Below, piece by piece: positions 18,101-27,729 of a stretch of 64,000 bases of DNA. Below the pieces are notes generated by a model. The model was not told the origin of the DNA, searched no databases, and saw only the letters and a list, made by a program, of their open reading frames with translations. The position numbers were made by a program, and so were the translations under genes. Position 1 is the first letter of the stretch. The number at the start of each line of letters is the position of its first letter. The DNA lies in the NCBI RefSeq assembly GCF_013388355.1, contig NZ_CP058246.1, positions 1,302,001 through 1,366,000 on the forward strand, in the 5' to 3' direction. The stretch comes from Flavobacterium sp. LPB0248. Its GTDB lineage: Bacteria; Bacteroidota; Bacteroidia; Flavobacteriales; Flavobacteriaceae.

Positions 18101-19161
18101 ACGAACAGTGTAAGATCACAATGTTCTTCAAGAATCCTTATGTATATCATATGTTCACAGATTGGGATGATTATGGAGCAGGAAGACCAAAAATTAAAGG
18201 GCTGATGAATCTTATTATCAAAGATCCTTTAAATGATGTTCTTATTAAGTATCCATTACCAACAGAAGCAACGCCATATCCTAAAGCAGAGGAAAAAAAT
18301 ATAAAATGGGTGGATGATAATGATCCTCGAATTCCTTTAAACATTAAAATGTTGCAAAACATGATTCAGGGAAGCAGACCTGAATTGAGGTGTTCAATTC
18401 AAATTGGAGACATTATTAAACCAAAATCATATGGATATGAGGTAAAACTAACCGATTTAAAACCTTCAAAACTGTACACGGTTTTAGTTAAAAATTATTT
18501 TGATGAAAATCAGGATAACACGCCAACTGATAATGAAAATGTATTAGTGCATCAATTCGGATTCCAAACATCACGATACAGAGACTTTGCAGAGCAGGTA
18601 AACAGTTATAAATTAAGCACTGAACCAGTACGTAACGCTTTATTTGATGTTCCGTTAAGCTTAAGTCAAGATCAGATTACTTCTCTAAACAATATCATTT
18701 TTGGCGAAGAAGATCCATTAAGCGATGCATTTGCTTTGAAATATCAGCATTTATTTGATCGCGCTGTTGAGGGAGTTTTAAAAATGTCTCCTCTTGATCC
18801 TGCTCAATCTACAGAAGTGAACCGAATTATTGATACCAATACAGGTGAAGTTATAGCGCTTTTAGTCCGTAATCCTGAACCGTTCAATATTCCTAAAATT
18901 CCGTTAGAAGAAATTCAAAAAACTATTTCTGTAGTTGACGATGCTGGGGTAATGAAAGCAAACTATAAAGCACTTCATTCTAAAGACTATGCTCAGGTAT
19001 TAATTATGAATGACAGTAAAAAAATTACTGATCAAAATTTAAATATCAAGTTCGAATACAGAATGTGGAATAATAATGGGTCTATTGCCCAGTATTCAAC
19101 GCCATTAACAGTTCGTGCTGCGGAGCCGGTAACTTTAACTATTGAAAATATAAATCTTTAA
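12151..19161 (+). CDS. Giant beta-rich protein (2336 aa), no signal peptide
   Basis: A 2336-residue protein without signal peptide or clear TM. Residues 1-250 are mainly helical. From about 270 to 1050 there are long runs of beta strands with recurring Gly/Pro phrases (IPIPINLPPLNLGPVQM, GLDARGEGIKYYYTTDN) resembling the large DUF6603-type proteins in style; this comparison is tentative. About 1430-1850 looks like WD- or propeller-type blades, each with an alternating hydrophobic beta pattern, and the C-terminus carries further beta modules. It starts the second operon, only 12 bases before the VWA protein. It is probably a structural or adhesive component of the same particle. No catalytic motif is seen. 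Confidence 0.7.
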   Translation: MSNQIMHPSLSQLLPLDKIPNELEAIRDALASLFDSVFVKNLIASQSYDNSSGFYSMTLTTYNSLGLDIPLAQDLKLVLNPTVDGNTEIPISFDYSWIILKYINDFNFESFDNTVESVLRILFELAEINEKTFLNELINTFYPGANALVDFVNQFNTVHTDALATLNDANASFDNQVEHLSQQIGSLDIDLLKFAYENLLNVGSEGLDRLKKLFAHYFDNIEKNIKEALTLQFRMAINEISVGLQFPHKWLQPVYTGNENVTDIALDEPLPENYFSYLKFDVGSLEYSSNRGFIFNNISSFSLNRSMIGNTGLIAEFSGLKVDLSRDKNIPEADADGRGAAFRGVYAEKAEIELPKKWFKKENGATLQITGKQLLIGTEGGISGTIGLESLIVGNPVSETDYMWFKLGNSFKVGFNKFDISFKQNRVISSNIKGALEIPKFKKGNNPFIVDIEGHLYDDGDFNLTASFDKASEPKATLLNLVNFDFHSFELGKQDDDYYVGTSCYVSFPPGLMNTLMKGQGFDIEKLRIYSDGSIEVEGGSIPIPINLPPLNLGPVQMAVSNINFGSTQINGRKYNFWGFDGAISVNPLGLDARGEGIKYYYTTDNVDGDPSKKADSFIRIQTIEVDLMIPGTATEESAMAIIHGMISLPEPGVSPEFMGEVSLKLPKAKITGSVGMRFAPKYPAFLVDASIELPTGIPLGFLSITGFRGLLGFRYVATKKAAGLTVDNSWYEYYKHPKAGINIRKFSGPPDSLQYESPFSIGAGATFESTGGTILNMRAMLLLSLPTLFYIEAGLNVLGDRLGPIEKDQSTPPFFAMVAFGDDSLELAAGANFQMPKDGGEIIQLHALLEAGFFFKNQKPWYINLGSKKDPITARILTLFTAKAFLMLSAQGIEAGARLDFKLEKSFGPAKVKLWAYLEMGGKISFKRPQMGGYIAAGGGIQIKIWIINVEIVLDTIFSVESFKPFLIYAKLELSVRVKIAFVRVRKTFLIELQWDINRIVDRTPYSPLPKGTHGDVNDNRTADSVKGVHMLTNEAFLLNYFDTMPAPGSISKIIPLDTYIDIKLTKGVLPNSSLSKIIGGYTADAKNYTDLMPPEATSKAGRKLRQVKHQYSIESIEISSANGNSWVPYHPFQAVVDSDSRASVENLPWAQWQKVIDQYDSIRVLATNPFSYLSAGEPGWHVPEQFGITPSKLFCVSNSIEEESVNFLNKKIGKRYYVPTQYEADRINGLFFKLVGETPEIVDGKLSGGDFMSVSAKSNPFGFRRSLSFKNYNKLEIIFPEAAIEPTLKLTTQAKTVNITAYTSVFDKGAKLPRYEQVKICKTKNSPALNEIAYTKAELRSPITLFDENGDVLLKKKIDRVVISPVAANADAILDVRNKIAALFNDTYASTDGEFIVSEPSNIAEYDRLMTLLAELKANAGNDNPTGIPTPLTFTRFYGYNGNTNYAFNKVFKYNDTYLVSFHPTPNTTVIAQIDAKGNLVRERLLNGLVTSMQVVNNNLLITQALDATQCKGIGEAVIDDTFIVGCVAPTKTTAIVELDSELNRTFGMQYLNTYSTGFNKLLPLSNNELLWINALETETQINWINGTDRSIIHRIKIDEVALKVLQHNNTDFSLITKNKKIVHFGINPSTKEITITDTKLVSEPSISEVIDAVIANGKVLLTVKLTNGKFGLAQVDGTAVTVVKNDAIFDSPVYLSSKTLADNSVIAYNEKYLFVLNTSLQLLRLIERASTNDKATVLHIENEPSVNEILMLSTKQNEKGIYFSLFNDQFDNCSLHPTETVSIVSSASALTNSTANLSELETVTKSEYIRAIKSSKLLTINAILCSAGGNPDEDNELGYTTYVQEIKWLTKESAEHNLTIPDAKAVAEDNKAMEAAIQNTAQPIWRPNSTYCLKFTLADKVDDGVPVKFDYYYGFKTLGPVGHYPVPDEDLAPGQKPYVKNELTELSKSPLTSLRQYLDYNRSYPNADGSLLLSKPSFYGNEQCKITMFFKNPYVYHMFTDWDDYGAGRPKIKGLMNLIIKDPLNDVLIKYPLPTEATPYPKAEEKNIKWVDDNDPRIPLNIKMLQNMIQGSRPELRCSIQIGDIIKPKSYGYEVKLTDLKPSKLYTVLVKNYFDENQDNTPTDNENVLVHQFGFQTSRYRDFAEQVNSYKLSTEPVRNALFDVPLSLSQDQITSLNNIIFGEEDPLSDAFALKYQHLFDRAVEGVLKMSPLDPAQSTEVNRIIDTNTGEVIALLVRNPEPFNIPKIPLEEIQKTISVVDDAGVMKANYKALHSKDYAQVLIMNDSKKITDQNLNIKFEYRMWNNNGSIAQYSTPLTVRAAEPVTLTIENINL

Positions 19162-19173
19162 AAAACAATAAAA

Positions 19174-22100
19174 ATGAGTTCTATAAATCTTCAAGAAAGC
19201 CAATCCACAGGTTGCGAAACATATATCGCTATCGTTGTCGATGAGTCGGGTTCGATAAATGGTAATGAAGCGCAGCAAATACGTGAAGGGCTGACTTCAT
19301 TTATCAATTCTCAGGCTCAGAGTAAAATTACGCTTTCGTTAATCGGAATGTCTAATAGCGATAGCAATTCTAGATCAGAGCATGTTATTCAAAAAAGAAT
19401 TTCTGGCAATACTTCCAGTTTTTTAAGTTGGATTAATGGTTTTGGTTCAAGATCTGCCGATCCTCAATCTGATCACTGGGCATCTGGTTTAGCGGTTGTA
19501 AACAGCTTAACCGTAACTCCAGATATCATTGTGGTTGTTACAGATGGTTTACAAGTCAACGACATTGATTCTCTAAAAAGCTTATATCAAAATCTCAATG
19601 ATAAATCACATATTTTTGTTTACGGTGTCACAAGCACCGTAAACAATGCTTCTGAATTAGTAACACCAATTACTACCTTTTTAGGAAAAGCTCCTGTTGT
19701 AAAAAACAGCGGTCTTTCAATGCTGGATACAGATTATATTAGAGTTCCAGATTTCAGCACTTTAGGGTCTGAATTAAATCAATTAGGCAGTGCTTTATCT
19801 ATTGCTCAAATTGGATGTTTGTCTAATGTAGTTATTAGCCAAAATAAATTAGTTTATCCGGTCTTGAAAAAAGGACTTGCCGTAAACGAAAGTGCAGGAA
19901 CTTTGGTTCTTAGAAACAAAAGCCGAGTCGCTCTTACTTTGCCTGCTGGAACTAGAATTCACAACGCGAGCAATCTAGGCGGACTAGTTTTTAAACTTCA
20001 AGATACAATTGTTGTACCTGCTCTTGCAAATATAGATGCAGCGGTTCGAGTACAAGGGACTCCTAATGCACTTGGCAGTTATTCTACTAAGATTGCTTTG
20101 CCAAATGTTAGTAACCTAAACGGATTTCAAATCAGTTTTGATGTTGGTAAAGAACTTTATATTGTTGACCTTAATTCAGGAAAAACTGCTTTACAATCTA
20201 CTAGTTTACAAATTGCTGCTGCTGGTTCTAAAGGTATTGACAGTACAAAAGGAATTCATCTTCGCTGGCTTTTGGCTGGAGAATTAGGAACAAACCATCT
20301 TCCAAAAGGTCAATTGTATAAAGGTGCTAATTCTGGTTCTAATTTCAACAAACCCGAAGATTTCGTTAAAGTATATAGAGCTGCTTATACTAAAGTCGCT
20401 CATAAATTAGATTTAACAAAAAAACCAAAGTCAGTAGATATTCAAAAGGCATTGTGGATTTATAAAACAACAGATCCCCAAAGATCAATTTATGTTTACT
20501 TCAAAAACAAAGCAAAATATCTGTTGGCAAGGGCGAGTATTGATCCGATGCTAAACCCATCTGGTTTTATTCAGGCTTACGGAAACGAAATTATCGAGAT
20601 TGAAAATAAAAGCGAATTATTTTTTGCCGCTGAGCTTAAATTCAATTCTGCAAATAACTCTGGTACCGTTAAATTAGAAACATTATCTGTTGCTGAAAAT
20701 ACTTTTGTAGCATCAAAGAGAGTTACAAATCGTAAGACCTACTCTTCTACAGAAGTTAATTCAATTCGCGTTGTAGCAGAAAATGGAAGAAGTATTCGAT
20801 TTAAAGCGAGTAATTGCCTTGTAAGCGAAATCAATTTTGAATTTTACGGAGATTTCATCCAACATGCAAATGATAATGGGGTTTGGGATTTTAAAGGAAG
20901 CTATGCTTTAACTCTTGATGATAATAAGGCATTTGAACAGTTAGAACCTAAATTAAATTGCGTTCACGGAAAATGGCTGAAATTTAATGATAATGAATAC
21001 GTAAACGTAAATAACTATAAAGATAAATGGAAACGAGTAACAGATGAAGAGGATAAAAACATTAAGGAAGTTATTCAAAGTTACATTGGCTTAAGTGCTG
21101 ACGGTACTAATCCGACTGCTTTAGAAACTATCCAATTTAATGATAGTATTCCTGTCAATGACCCTCAACCTGGAGAAGAAGCAGAATTTGCCAAAAATTC
21201 AACTCAAATATCAAATCTCGATTTATTAAACATTGCAGCCAATGATTATCATGTTGCCAGAATGTTAGGTTTAGGATGCATTGATATTGATGAAACAGTT
21301 CTTTCTGGCGAATATATTTATTTAGCAGAGTACATTACATTTAAAAATTTAGAAGGTGATTCTGTAAAAAAAGAAGTACAACACCTTTCTATGAGTATTC
21401 CAACTTCTGTTAACACAGAACGTTTGCCTCTTCCGGTACAATTAAGTAATTTTTTACCAGGTCTTAATGCAGGTTCAGACGAAGACAATCAGACCCCAAA
21501 AATTACAGATCCTGAAGGATACAGTTTTGATGGCAAAAAAAGATACGTGAGTTTGTTTATGAGTGACATCAAAGATTACAGTGTAGATACTGCATTCTTT
21601 AATTCTACAGAAGAATATGATGGAAGCTCTTTTACATTCCCTATTTATGCAGGAGTAGATTATAAATTTAAAGGCGAAGCCAATTGGCAAAAACCAGAAT
21701 TATCATCTGATACGGCGTATTTCAACGTTAAAAAAGATTTGACTACTGGTTCTTTTGAGCCGGCTCCAATTATTATTCCAGATTCAGGGAAATCATTTTT
21801 AAATGTTCGTCAGGAGAAAACAGGTTTGCAGACGTATGTATATCAAGGTTATGGTATCAATATTTTCTCAAGAGCAACATCTGGAAGACAATTGGAAATT
21901 ACTTCTCATATTAAGCCGAAAAATACGTTGTTGCCTCCAACTGGTATTAATTCGTTGTTAATTACTGAAGAAAATCCGTTGATGTTCACCTCAATGAGCG
22001 AACAGGTTAAACTGAAAACAATATTAGACAATAAATCTATCGCAGATAAAACTTATATCCGACTTCTTTTCGAATATTATGCGATTCAGGAATTATTAAG

Positions 22101-25035
22101 CTATACTATTCCTGACGGAGTAACCAATGCAGAAGCTTTACTTTCTGATAAAATTTATCCAGACAATGAAGAGCTGTTTGCAGATTATTTTAAACTTTAT
22201 TTCAGGGATAGTCTTCCTCAGATTGAACATGCTAAAATCACTGATATTCAAGACAGCCCAACAAGTGAACTTACTTCAATTATTACAATTCAGGAATACA
22301 AAATTTTTAGCAGTGGCGAAGAAATTAAAATTGGTTTGACCACTACTAATAAAGACCGATTTATTGGAGGGATTTTAACGGTTGGAGAACAAAACTATGT
22401 CATTCAAAATATTAATGTTGTTCGTACTGGCGAAACATTTAATTATGCCACAGTTGAAGTACTTAAAAAAGAAGTGACTGACCGCCTTGTTTCCGATGGT
22501 GATGCTACAATCGATTCAGAGCAAATTAAGGAGATTAAAAAACCCGTAAACGAATTATGTTCTTTGGTTGAGAATATGCTGACATCTGCTAACTGGAATC
22601 AGCCAAGTCCAATTAACTTGCAGATTCAGTTGCCAGAAGCTTTAAAAACAGTTCACAGAGAACTTGTTCTGCAAAAAGACAGCCAAGGTAACGATAGTTT
22701 ACAGGTAGAAAAAACTCGAGGAATCTGGAGCAAGAGAGTAGTAATCGAAAAGGTTCTGGAAAAAGCCTTTAAGGTAGATGAAAACGGCAAATATGTATTA
22801 GATAAAAATGAAAACCCAATTCTACTGCCTGACGATGAACAAAAACATTTTGGTTTATACAAACTTACTTTCAAAGGGTTAAAATTAGCTCAGCATCCTC
22901 AATACAATCAAAATAATGGAAATTCAGTTGAATGGGCAAACGGTACTGTCCGTTTATTTACTAAGAGCTGTTTTGTGGGTTCTAATCCAATTCCAGTAAA
23001 ATCTAGAAAAGAGTTTAAAGTTGTACGCGCAGATAATATTGGAACAAATCAAGATTTAGAATTAATTATTACTGATCCTAATTTCAAAATAAAAGAAGAT
23101 ATAACTCAGGAAATGGATCCTGCTTATGATCATATCATTATTAAAGAGAATGAATCGCATCAGCCACAAGAACAGGAAATAAATTATTATCCAAGTTATA
23201 AAGTTTATCTTTTTGCCGATCCTTCAAACGGAATTACAGCAGCAAAAATTCAGCCAAGAGAAGGAGAAAACACACATTACTCAATTTTTGGAATCAGCAG
23301 CCATTCAAATTTATATGACTACGACTCTAAGATTAGTGTGCCAAATCCAATGTATGCGGTTAGAATTGAAAAACCTGTTAAACCTGAAGATGTAAAAGGG
23401 CCGTTATATGCAACTAGACCTGACTTTTTCAACAGATCTACATATACCATTACAACCAGATATACGCGTAAACCATATGGAATGCTGTATTACAGAGCCA
23501 GTGATGATGCTTTATTAAATGTTTTGTATAAAACCGAAACGGTTAAAACAATTCGTGAAGAGTTAAATAAACTAGGCGGAAACAATGAGAAGTATTTTAC
23601 CAACAGATGGCAGAATTTCTTAAATTTTGAAGAGTTACTAGATAAAAACAATCTCTTGAATCCAACTGATTTATTAGGTCCTGATGAGCAACCAAATGTT
23701 TTGTCTCCTAGAAAACCAATAAGTTATGAAGCATATCCAGCAGATGTTGAGCCATCAGTTGCTTATCGTTTTCCAACACCAGATAGTCAATGGTTAATTG
23801 ATTCGATCAATGAGTTTATTAAATGGCATAACGACTCACAACCGTCACAAACACCTGTTGAGAAAATTACGGCTCTTACTCATCTAAATGATATCATTAT
23901 TTCTACAAAAGATGGAATTGAAAGAAACTTGCTGGCAATTCACTTTGTTGAACAAGCCATTCATTCTGTTTTTGTGCCACTAACAGAAGTTCCAATTATT
24001 TACGAATACATCAGGGATAATGACTATGTGCCTATTAATAAAAAGCAAACGATTAAAGATAAAAATGGAAATATTCTAAAATATCCAAATCCTGATCTGG
24101 ACATTGCACCGATGATGAAAATCACAAATGCTGCCGAATTTAGAACACAATTTACAGATTTTAATCTAGATGGAAACTCACAAAGCACTTATTTCTATGG
24201 TGTTCGTGAAATGGATATCAAATTGAATTTCAGCCCATTTAGTACGTTTTTAGGTCCTGTAAAACTCGTTCCTTCAAATCCGCCGCAGACGCCAGAAATC
24301 AAGCGAATTATGCCTGTGTTGGAAAATCAGATTTTAGGAATCAAACCTTCTATTCAAATAGAATTAAATGCTTACAAACCAGAATATAACATCAGAAAAA
24401 TAAATATCTATCGTGCCAAGAATATGCTTGATGCACAATCAATTAGAACCATGACTCCTGTCAAAGAAATTTTGATTAATGAGGATACCCTATCTACTGA
24501 GTTTAATAGCGTTTGGACGGTTTACGATGAGTTTGAAGATTTAGAAAGTGTTCCTTTTGGAGATGGTCTTTTTTACAGAGTTACCGTTTCTAGAGAAATT
24601 GAGTACGCCGATCCAAGTTCAACAGAGCTTAATCCTATTGTTAATATTGATTATACGCCATCTCAGCCATCAAAAATTACTGCAACAGTAATTGCAGATG
24701 CTGTTGCTCCAGAATCTCCTGTATTAACAGCTTCTGGAGATGTAACAGGAGCTAATGAATCTGTCTTGAAACCTATTGTTTTCAGTTGGGAGAAAACGGT
24801 TCATAATGGTAAGTATCATTTATACAAAATGACCAATCAAGGAAACTGGGATAAAATTCAGGAAAAAGTTTCTAATGAAGAGATTGTAACATTACCATTA
24901 CTGGAAACCAAACTGGAAACTGATGAATTGACTATTAAAAATGATGATGGCGATAGAATCTATCACCATTTCAAAGTACTTGCCGAGAACTCTTCAGGTA
25001 TGTACAGTAGTGAAGAAAAAATACTAACACTTTAA
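19174..25035 (+). CDS. Giant von Willebrand A protein (1953 aa), no signal peptide
   Basis: A 1953-residue protein. Residues about 15-215 form a von Willebrand factor A domain: the MIDAS motif is DESGS (D23, S25, S27) and the later acidic residue is in VVVTDG (D124). The rest is a chain of beta-rich segments without recognised catalytic sites, ending in fibronectin-III-like modules (about 1845-1953, with PESPVLTASG...FSWEK). VWA domains bind protein ligands through a metal ion. With no signal peptide, it presumably reaches the outside through particle assembly or lysis. It lies 12 bases after the 2336-residue gene, so the two are likely made as partners. Confidence 0.75.
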   Translation: MSSINLQESQSTGCETYIAIVVDESGSINGNEAQQIREGLTSFINSQAQSKITLSLIGMSNSDSNSRSEHVIQKRISGNTSSFLSWINGFGSRSADPQSDHWASGLAVVNSLTVTPDIIVVVTDGLQVNDIDSLKSLYQNLNDKSHIFVYGVTSTVNNASELVTPITTFLGKAPVVKNSGLSMLDTDYIRVPDFSTLGSELNQLGSALSIAQIGCLSNVVISQNKLVYPVLKKGLAVNESAGTLVLRNKSRVALTLPAGTRIHNASNLGGLVFKLQDTIVVPALANIDAAVRVQGTPNALGSYSTKIALPNVSNLNGFQISFDVGKELYIVDLNSGKTALQSTSLQIAAAGSKGIDSTKGIHLRWLLAGELGTNHLPKGQLYKGANSGSNFNKPEDFVKVYRAAYTKVAHKLDLTKKPKSVDIQKALWIYKTTDPQRSIYVYFKNKAKYLLARASIDPMLNPSGFIQAYGNEIIEIENKSELFFAAELKFNSANNSGTVKLETLSVAENTFVASKRVTNRKTYSSTEVNSIRVVAENGRSIRFKASNCLVSEINFEFYGDFIQHANDNGVWDFKGSYALTLDDNKAFEQLEPKLNCVHGKWLKFNDNEYVNVNNYKDKWKRVTDEEDKNIKEVIQSYIGLSADGTNPTALETIQFNDSIPVNDPQPGEEAEFAKNSTQISNLDLLNIAANDYHVARMLGLGCIDIDETVLSGEYIYLAEYITFKNLEGDSVKKEVQHLSMSIPTSVNTERLPLPVQLSNFLPGLNAGSDEDNQTPKITDPEGYSFDGKKRYVSLFMSDIKDYSVDTAFFNSTEEYDGSSFTFPIYAGVDYKFKGEANWQKPELSSDTAYFNVKKDLTTGSFEPAPIIIPDSGKSFLNVRQEKTGLQTYVYQGYGINIFSRATSGRQLEITSHIKPKNTLLPPTGINSLLITEENPLMFTSMSEQVKLKTILDNKSIADKTYIRLLFEYYAIQELLSYTIPDGVTNAEALLSDKIYPDNEELFADYFKLYFRDSLPQIEHAKITDIQDSPTSELTSIITIQEYKIFSSGEEIKIGLTTTNKDRFIGGILTVGEQNYVIQNINVVRTGETFNYATVEVLKKEVTDRLVSDGDATIDSEQIKEIKKPVNELCSLVENMLTSANWNQPSPINLQIQLPEALKTVHRELVLQKDSQGNDSLQVEKTRGIWSKRVVIEKVLEKAFKVDENGKYVLDKNENPILLPDDEQKHFGLYKLTFKGLKLAQHPQYNQNNGNSVEWANGTVRLFTKSCFVGSNPIPVKSRKEFKVVRADNIGTNQDLELIITDPNFKIKEDITQEMDPAYDHIIIKENESHQPQEQEINYYPSYKVYLFADPSNGITAAKIQPREGENTHYSIFGISSHSNLYDYDSKISVPNPMYAVRIEKPVKPEDVKGPLYATRPDFFNRSTYTITTRYTRKPYGMLYYRASDDALLNVLYKTETVKTIREELNKLGGNNEKYFTNRWQNFLNFEELLDKNNLLNPTDLLGPDEQPNVLSPRKPISYEAYPADVEPSVAYRFPTPDSQWLIDSINEFIKWHNDSQPSQTPVEKITALTHLNDIIISTKDGIERNLLAIHFVEQAIHSVFVPLTEVPIIYEYIRDNDYVPINKKQTIKDKNGNILKYPNPDLDIAPMMKITNAAEFRTQFTDFNLDGNSQSTYFYGVREMDIKLNFSPFSTFLGPVKLVPSNPPQTPEIKRIMPVLENQILGIKPSIQIELNAYKPEYNIRKINIYRAKNMLDAQSIRTMTPVKEILINEDTLSTEFNSVWTVYDEFEDLESVPFGDGLFYRVTVSREIEYADPSSTELNPIVNIDYTPSQPSKITATVIADAVAPESPVLTASGDVTGANESVLKPIVFSWEKTVHNGKYHLYKMTNQGNWDKIQEKVSNEEIVTLPLLETKLETDELTIKNDDGDRIYHHFKVLAENSSGMYSSEEKILTL

Positions 25036-25042
25036 TTTTTAA

Positions 25043-25074
25043 TGAATCCCAATGATTAATTGCATTGGGGTTCA
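25043..25074 (+). other. Stem-loop between the VWA gene and the first fibre gene
   Basis: TGAA.CCCAATG (25043-25054) pairs with CATTGGG.TTCA (25063-25074), 11 pairs with one mismatch over an 8-base loop. No T run follows. It may set relative expression by RNA processing or partial termination within the operon. Confidence 0.5.
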
Positions 25075-25129
25075 AAAATCAAGCTAATCAAAAATAATAT
25101 TTACAGAAAGAAAATAAATTTCAAACAAC

Positions 25130-27727
25130 ATGGCAACAGACAGAACTAACATTGGCTACAAATTCGAAAAAGGAGATATTCCATCGCAGGAAGACTTCCA
25201 AGAGGTGTTTAAAAGTTTCGTTCATATTGACGAAGACAAAGCCGATTTTCAAATGGTCGAAGCAGGAACCGATAATCAGCATTACGTAACCCCTGCCCTT
25301 TTGTATACAGGTTTAAAGAATATTGGTATCATTACCGGAAATAACTATATGCCACGAAAAGAGCATTTTGACTCATTTGTTGGCGATACCATTACTTTGC
25401 AATATGCGCCAGTTAATTACAGCGTTAAAGTATTTAAAAACGGGCAATTATTACTAGAGAAAGAAGGCCAAGGAAATGATGGAGATTACATCATTAATTA
25501 TGAAATGGCCAAAATTACCTTTTCGGGCAATATTGATAATAGAAACATTGAAGTCGATTATTGGTATAAAAATTTAGCTCCAAATTCAAATCCAGGAGGT
25601 GGTTCTGGTCAGCAAATTGACTTTACCAGTTTCTTGCATACTTCAGGAAATGAAACTAAAAATGGAATCTTAACTTTCAACAACACTACGCCTACCTCAA
25701 CTAGCGGAATTGTATTAACAAACAGCGGTGCCGATGCTGGCGCTAAAGTACTGGACGTAACAGTTAGCGGTGCCGGAAGCGGTATCGCAGTTCAAAATAC
25801 AGCAACGGGAACTGGTATTAAAGTATCTAACACTGGATCTGGAGCAGGTTTACAAGTCAACTCTTCTGCAACTGCAACTGGTGATCCTTTGCAAGTATCA
25901 AAAGATAATGTTGTAAATGCTAAAATTGATACTGAAGGAAAAGTAACTGCTAAAAACTTTATTACTTCAGGCGGTTTAGATACAGATTTTGTAAAAGGAG
26001 ATGGTTCTCTTGACGATACTGTTTACGCTGAAGACACAAAAGTAATTCATACTTCTGGTAATGAAACTAAAGATGGAGCATTAAAACTGACTCACAATGA
26101 TTCTGTTGAAGATGTTTTAACCATCATCAAAAGTAATAGTGCTAACTGCTTAAAATTAGTTCAAAACTCTACTTCTAACGCCACTACTTCTACTATTGAC
26201 ACGAATGCTGAAAATGTTAATAGAAAAGCAATCAGTATTCAAAAAATACAAGTAGAAAAAGCATTTATCACACACGACGGAAACGTATCTGGAACTTCTT
26301 TTACAACCTTAAACGAAAAAGCAGATATTACGGATGGCTTTTTAACATTAGCAGCTTCAACTTCTGCAACTGCAATGGCTGGTCATGCAAAATTATACGC
26401 TAAAACAGCTGGAACTACTGATTTGTATGTAATGGGTAGTGATGGGGTTGAAAAGAAGATTGGCGCTGAAGTCGATTTATCAGGAAAAGAAAACACTATT
26501 GCTGCAGGAACTACGACTCAATATTTTAGAGGTGATAAAACTTGGCAGACTCTTGATAAAACAGCTATTGGTCTTTCTAACGTTGATAACACAAACGATT
26601 TAAATAAACCTGTTTCTACTGCTACACAAACGGCTTTGAATCTAAAGGCAAATTTGGCTTCACCGCCTTTAACAGGAACACCTACTGCTCCTACAGCCGC
26701 AGCTGGTACCAATACAACACAAATTGCGACTACAGCATTTGTATTAGCAAATAGTGATATAACTCCTGATGCAACTACCCTAATAAAGGGAAAAATAAAA
26801 TTGGAAGGAGATTTGGGCGGTACTGCAGATTTACCTACAACTCCAACAGCTGTACATAAAACAGGCAATGAAATTATAGATGGTTTTAAACATTTTTGTG
26901 TGGGAGGAGCAGCTACTAGTAGAATTCTAATTAATTCAGGCGGTTTTATTGAGAGTGGAGCTGGATTACAAATTGAAACAACTAATAATTTCCAAAGAGG
27001 TATGTATGTTGATGTAAAGGACAGTTCAACAGGAATTACTGTAATTTCTTCTGGAAACCAAACAGCTGGAAATGCAATGGCATTTTTTCAAAACATGGGA
27101 GCAGGTGTTGGAGCTCACTTCATAACATTGGGACCGGCAGCTACTGGCTCTGCATTATGTGTTACTTCAGCAGGAGGAAGCGGAAGTGTTGGATTGAAAG
27201 TAGTAAATAGCTCAGGAAATACTGGTGTTCAAATAGAGCAGGCTTCATCTTCTACAGGGACTCCTTTTCAAGTAATTAAAGATGGTGCAATCCTTACTAA
27301 AATAGATCCTTTAGGAAACATTAACGCTAATTCATTTATTAAAACCGGTGGTACAAGTTCGCAATATTTAATGGCCGATGGATCTGTTACTACATCTGTT
27401 GCTGGTGCCGTAGAACCAACACAAATTACAATTACTACAACGACGAGTATTACAACTGATACACTTGATGCAAATAGTAAAAAACAATTGGGTAAAAACG
27501 TAATCATTAATAATGGAACAAGTACAATAAACATTACCGTAAATGGCGGTACAGACTTTAATGCATCATACCTAAAGCATGGTACAGGTACAATAACATT
27601 CGTGCAGGCATCAGGCAGAACATTGGTACAAGTTAATGCTACTGCCACACTAAACGGAGCTGCTGGAAGTACAGCCACAATTTCAAGCATTGGCACTACA
27701 GATTATTTAAGAATTTCAAACGTATAA
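25130..27727 (+). CDS. Phage-type tail fibre (865 aa)
   Basis: An 865-residue tail-fibre-like protein. Residues 1-155 form a distinct N-terminal region ([23 protein letters not shown]) of the kind that attaches fibres to a particle. Residues about 165-290 and 620-740 carry Gly/Ser/Thr-rich collagen-like beta repeats. About 430-560 has the common fibre phrases [21 protein letters not shown] and [25 protein letters not shown]. The C-terminus is Thr-rich. It lacks the S74 chaperone found in the later fibres. It is three bases from the next gene. Probable role: receptor or surface binding. Confidence 0.85.
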   Translation: MATDRTNIGYKFEKGDIPSQEDFQEVFKSFVHIDEDKADFQMVEAGTDNQHYVTPALLYTGLKNIGIITGNNYMPRKEHFDSFVGDTITLQYAPVNYSVKVFKNGQLLLEKEGQGNDGDYIINYEMAKITFSGNIDNRNIEVDYWYKNLAPNSNPGGGSGQQIDFTSFLHTSGNETKNGILTFNNTTPTSTSGIVLTNSGADAGAKVLDVTVSGAGSGIAVQNTATGTGIKVSNTGSGAGLQVNSSATATGDPLQVSKDNVVNAKIDTEGKVTAKNFITSGGLDTDFVKGDGSLDDTVYAEDTKVIHTSGNETKDGALKLTHNDSVEDVLTIIKSNSANCLKLVQNSTSNATTSTIDTNAENVNRKAISIQKIQVEKAFITHDGNVSGTSFTTLNEKADITDGFLTLAASTSATAMAGHAKLYAKTAGTTDLYVMGSDGVEKKIGAEVDLSGKENTIAAGTTTQYFRGDKTWQTLDKTAIGLSNVDNTNDLNKPVSTATQTALNLKANLASPPLTGTPTAPTAAAGTNTTQIATTAFVLANSDITPDATTLIKGKIKLEGDLGGTADLPTTPTAVHKTGNEIIDGFKHFCVGGAATSRILINSGGFIESGAGLQIETTNNFQRGMYVDVKDSSTGITVISSGNQTAGNAMAFFQNMGAGVGAHFITLGPAATGSALCVTSAGGSGSVGLKVVNSSGNTGVQIEQASSSTGTPFQVIKDGAILTKIDPLGNINANSFIKTGGTSSQYLMADGSVTTSVAGAVEPTQITITTTTSITTDTLDANSKKQLGKNVIINNGTSTINITVNGGTDFNASYLKHGTGTITFVQASGRTLVQVNATATLNGAAGSTATISSIGTTDYLRISNV

Positions 27728-27729
27728 TT

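Noticed and set aside
26518..27696. Long minus-strand ORFs (116 and 142 codons)
   Set aside because: They are shadows of the repetitive Thr/Ala/Gly-rich fibre codons; composition is Val/Pro-rich nonsense and no homology is seen.
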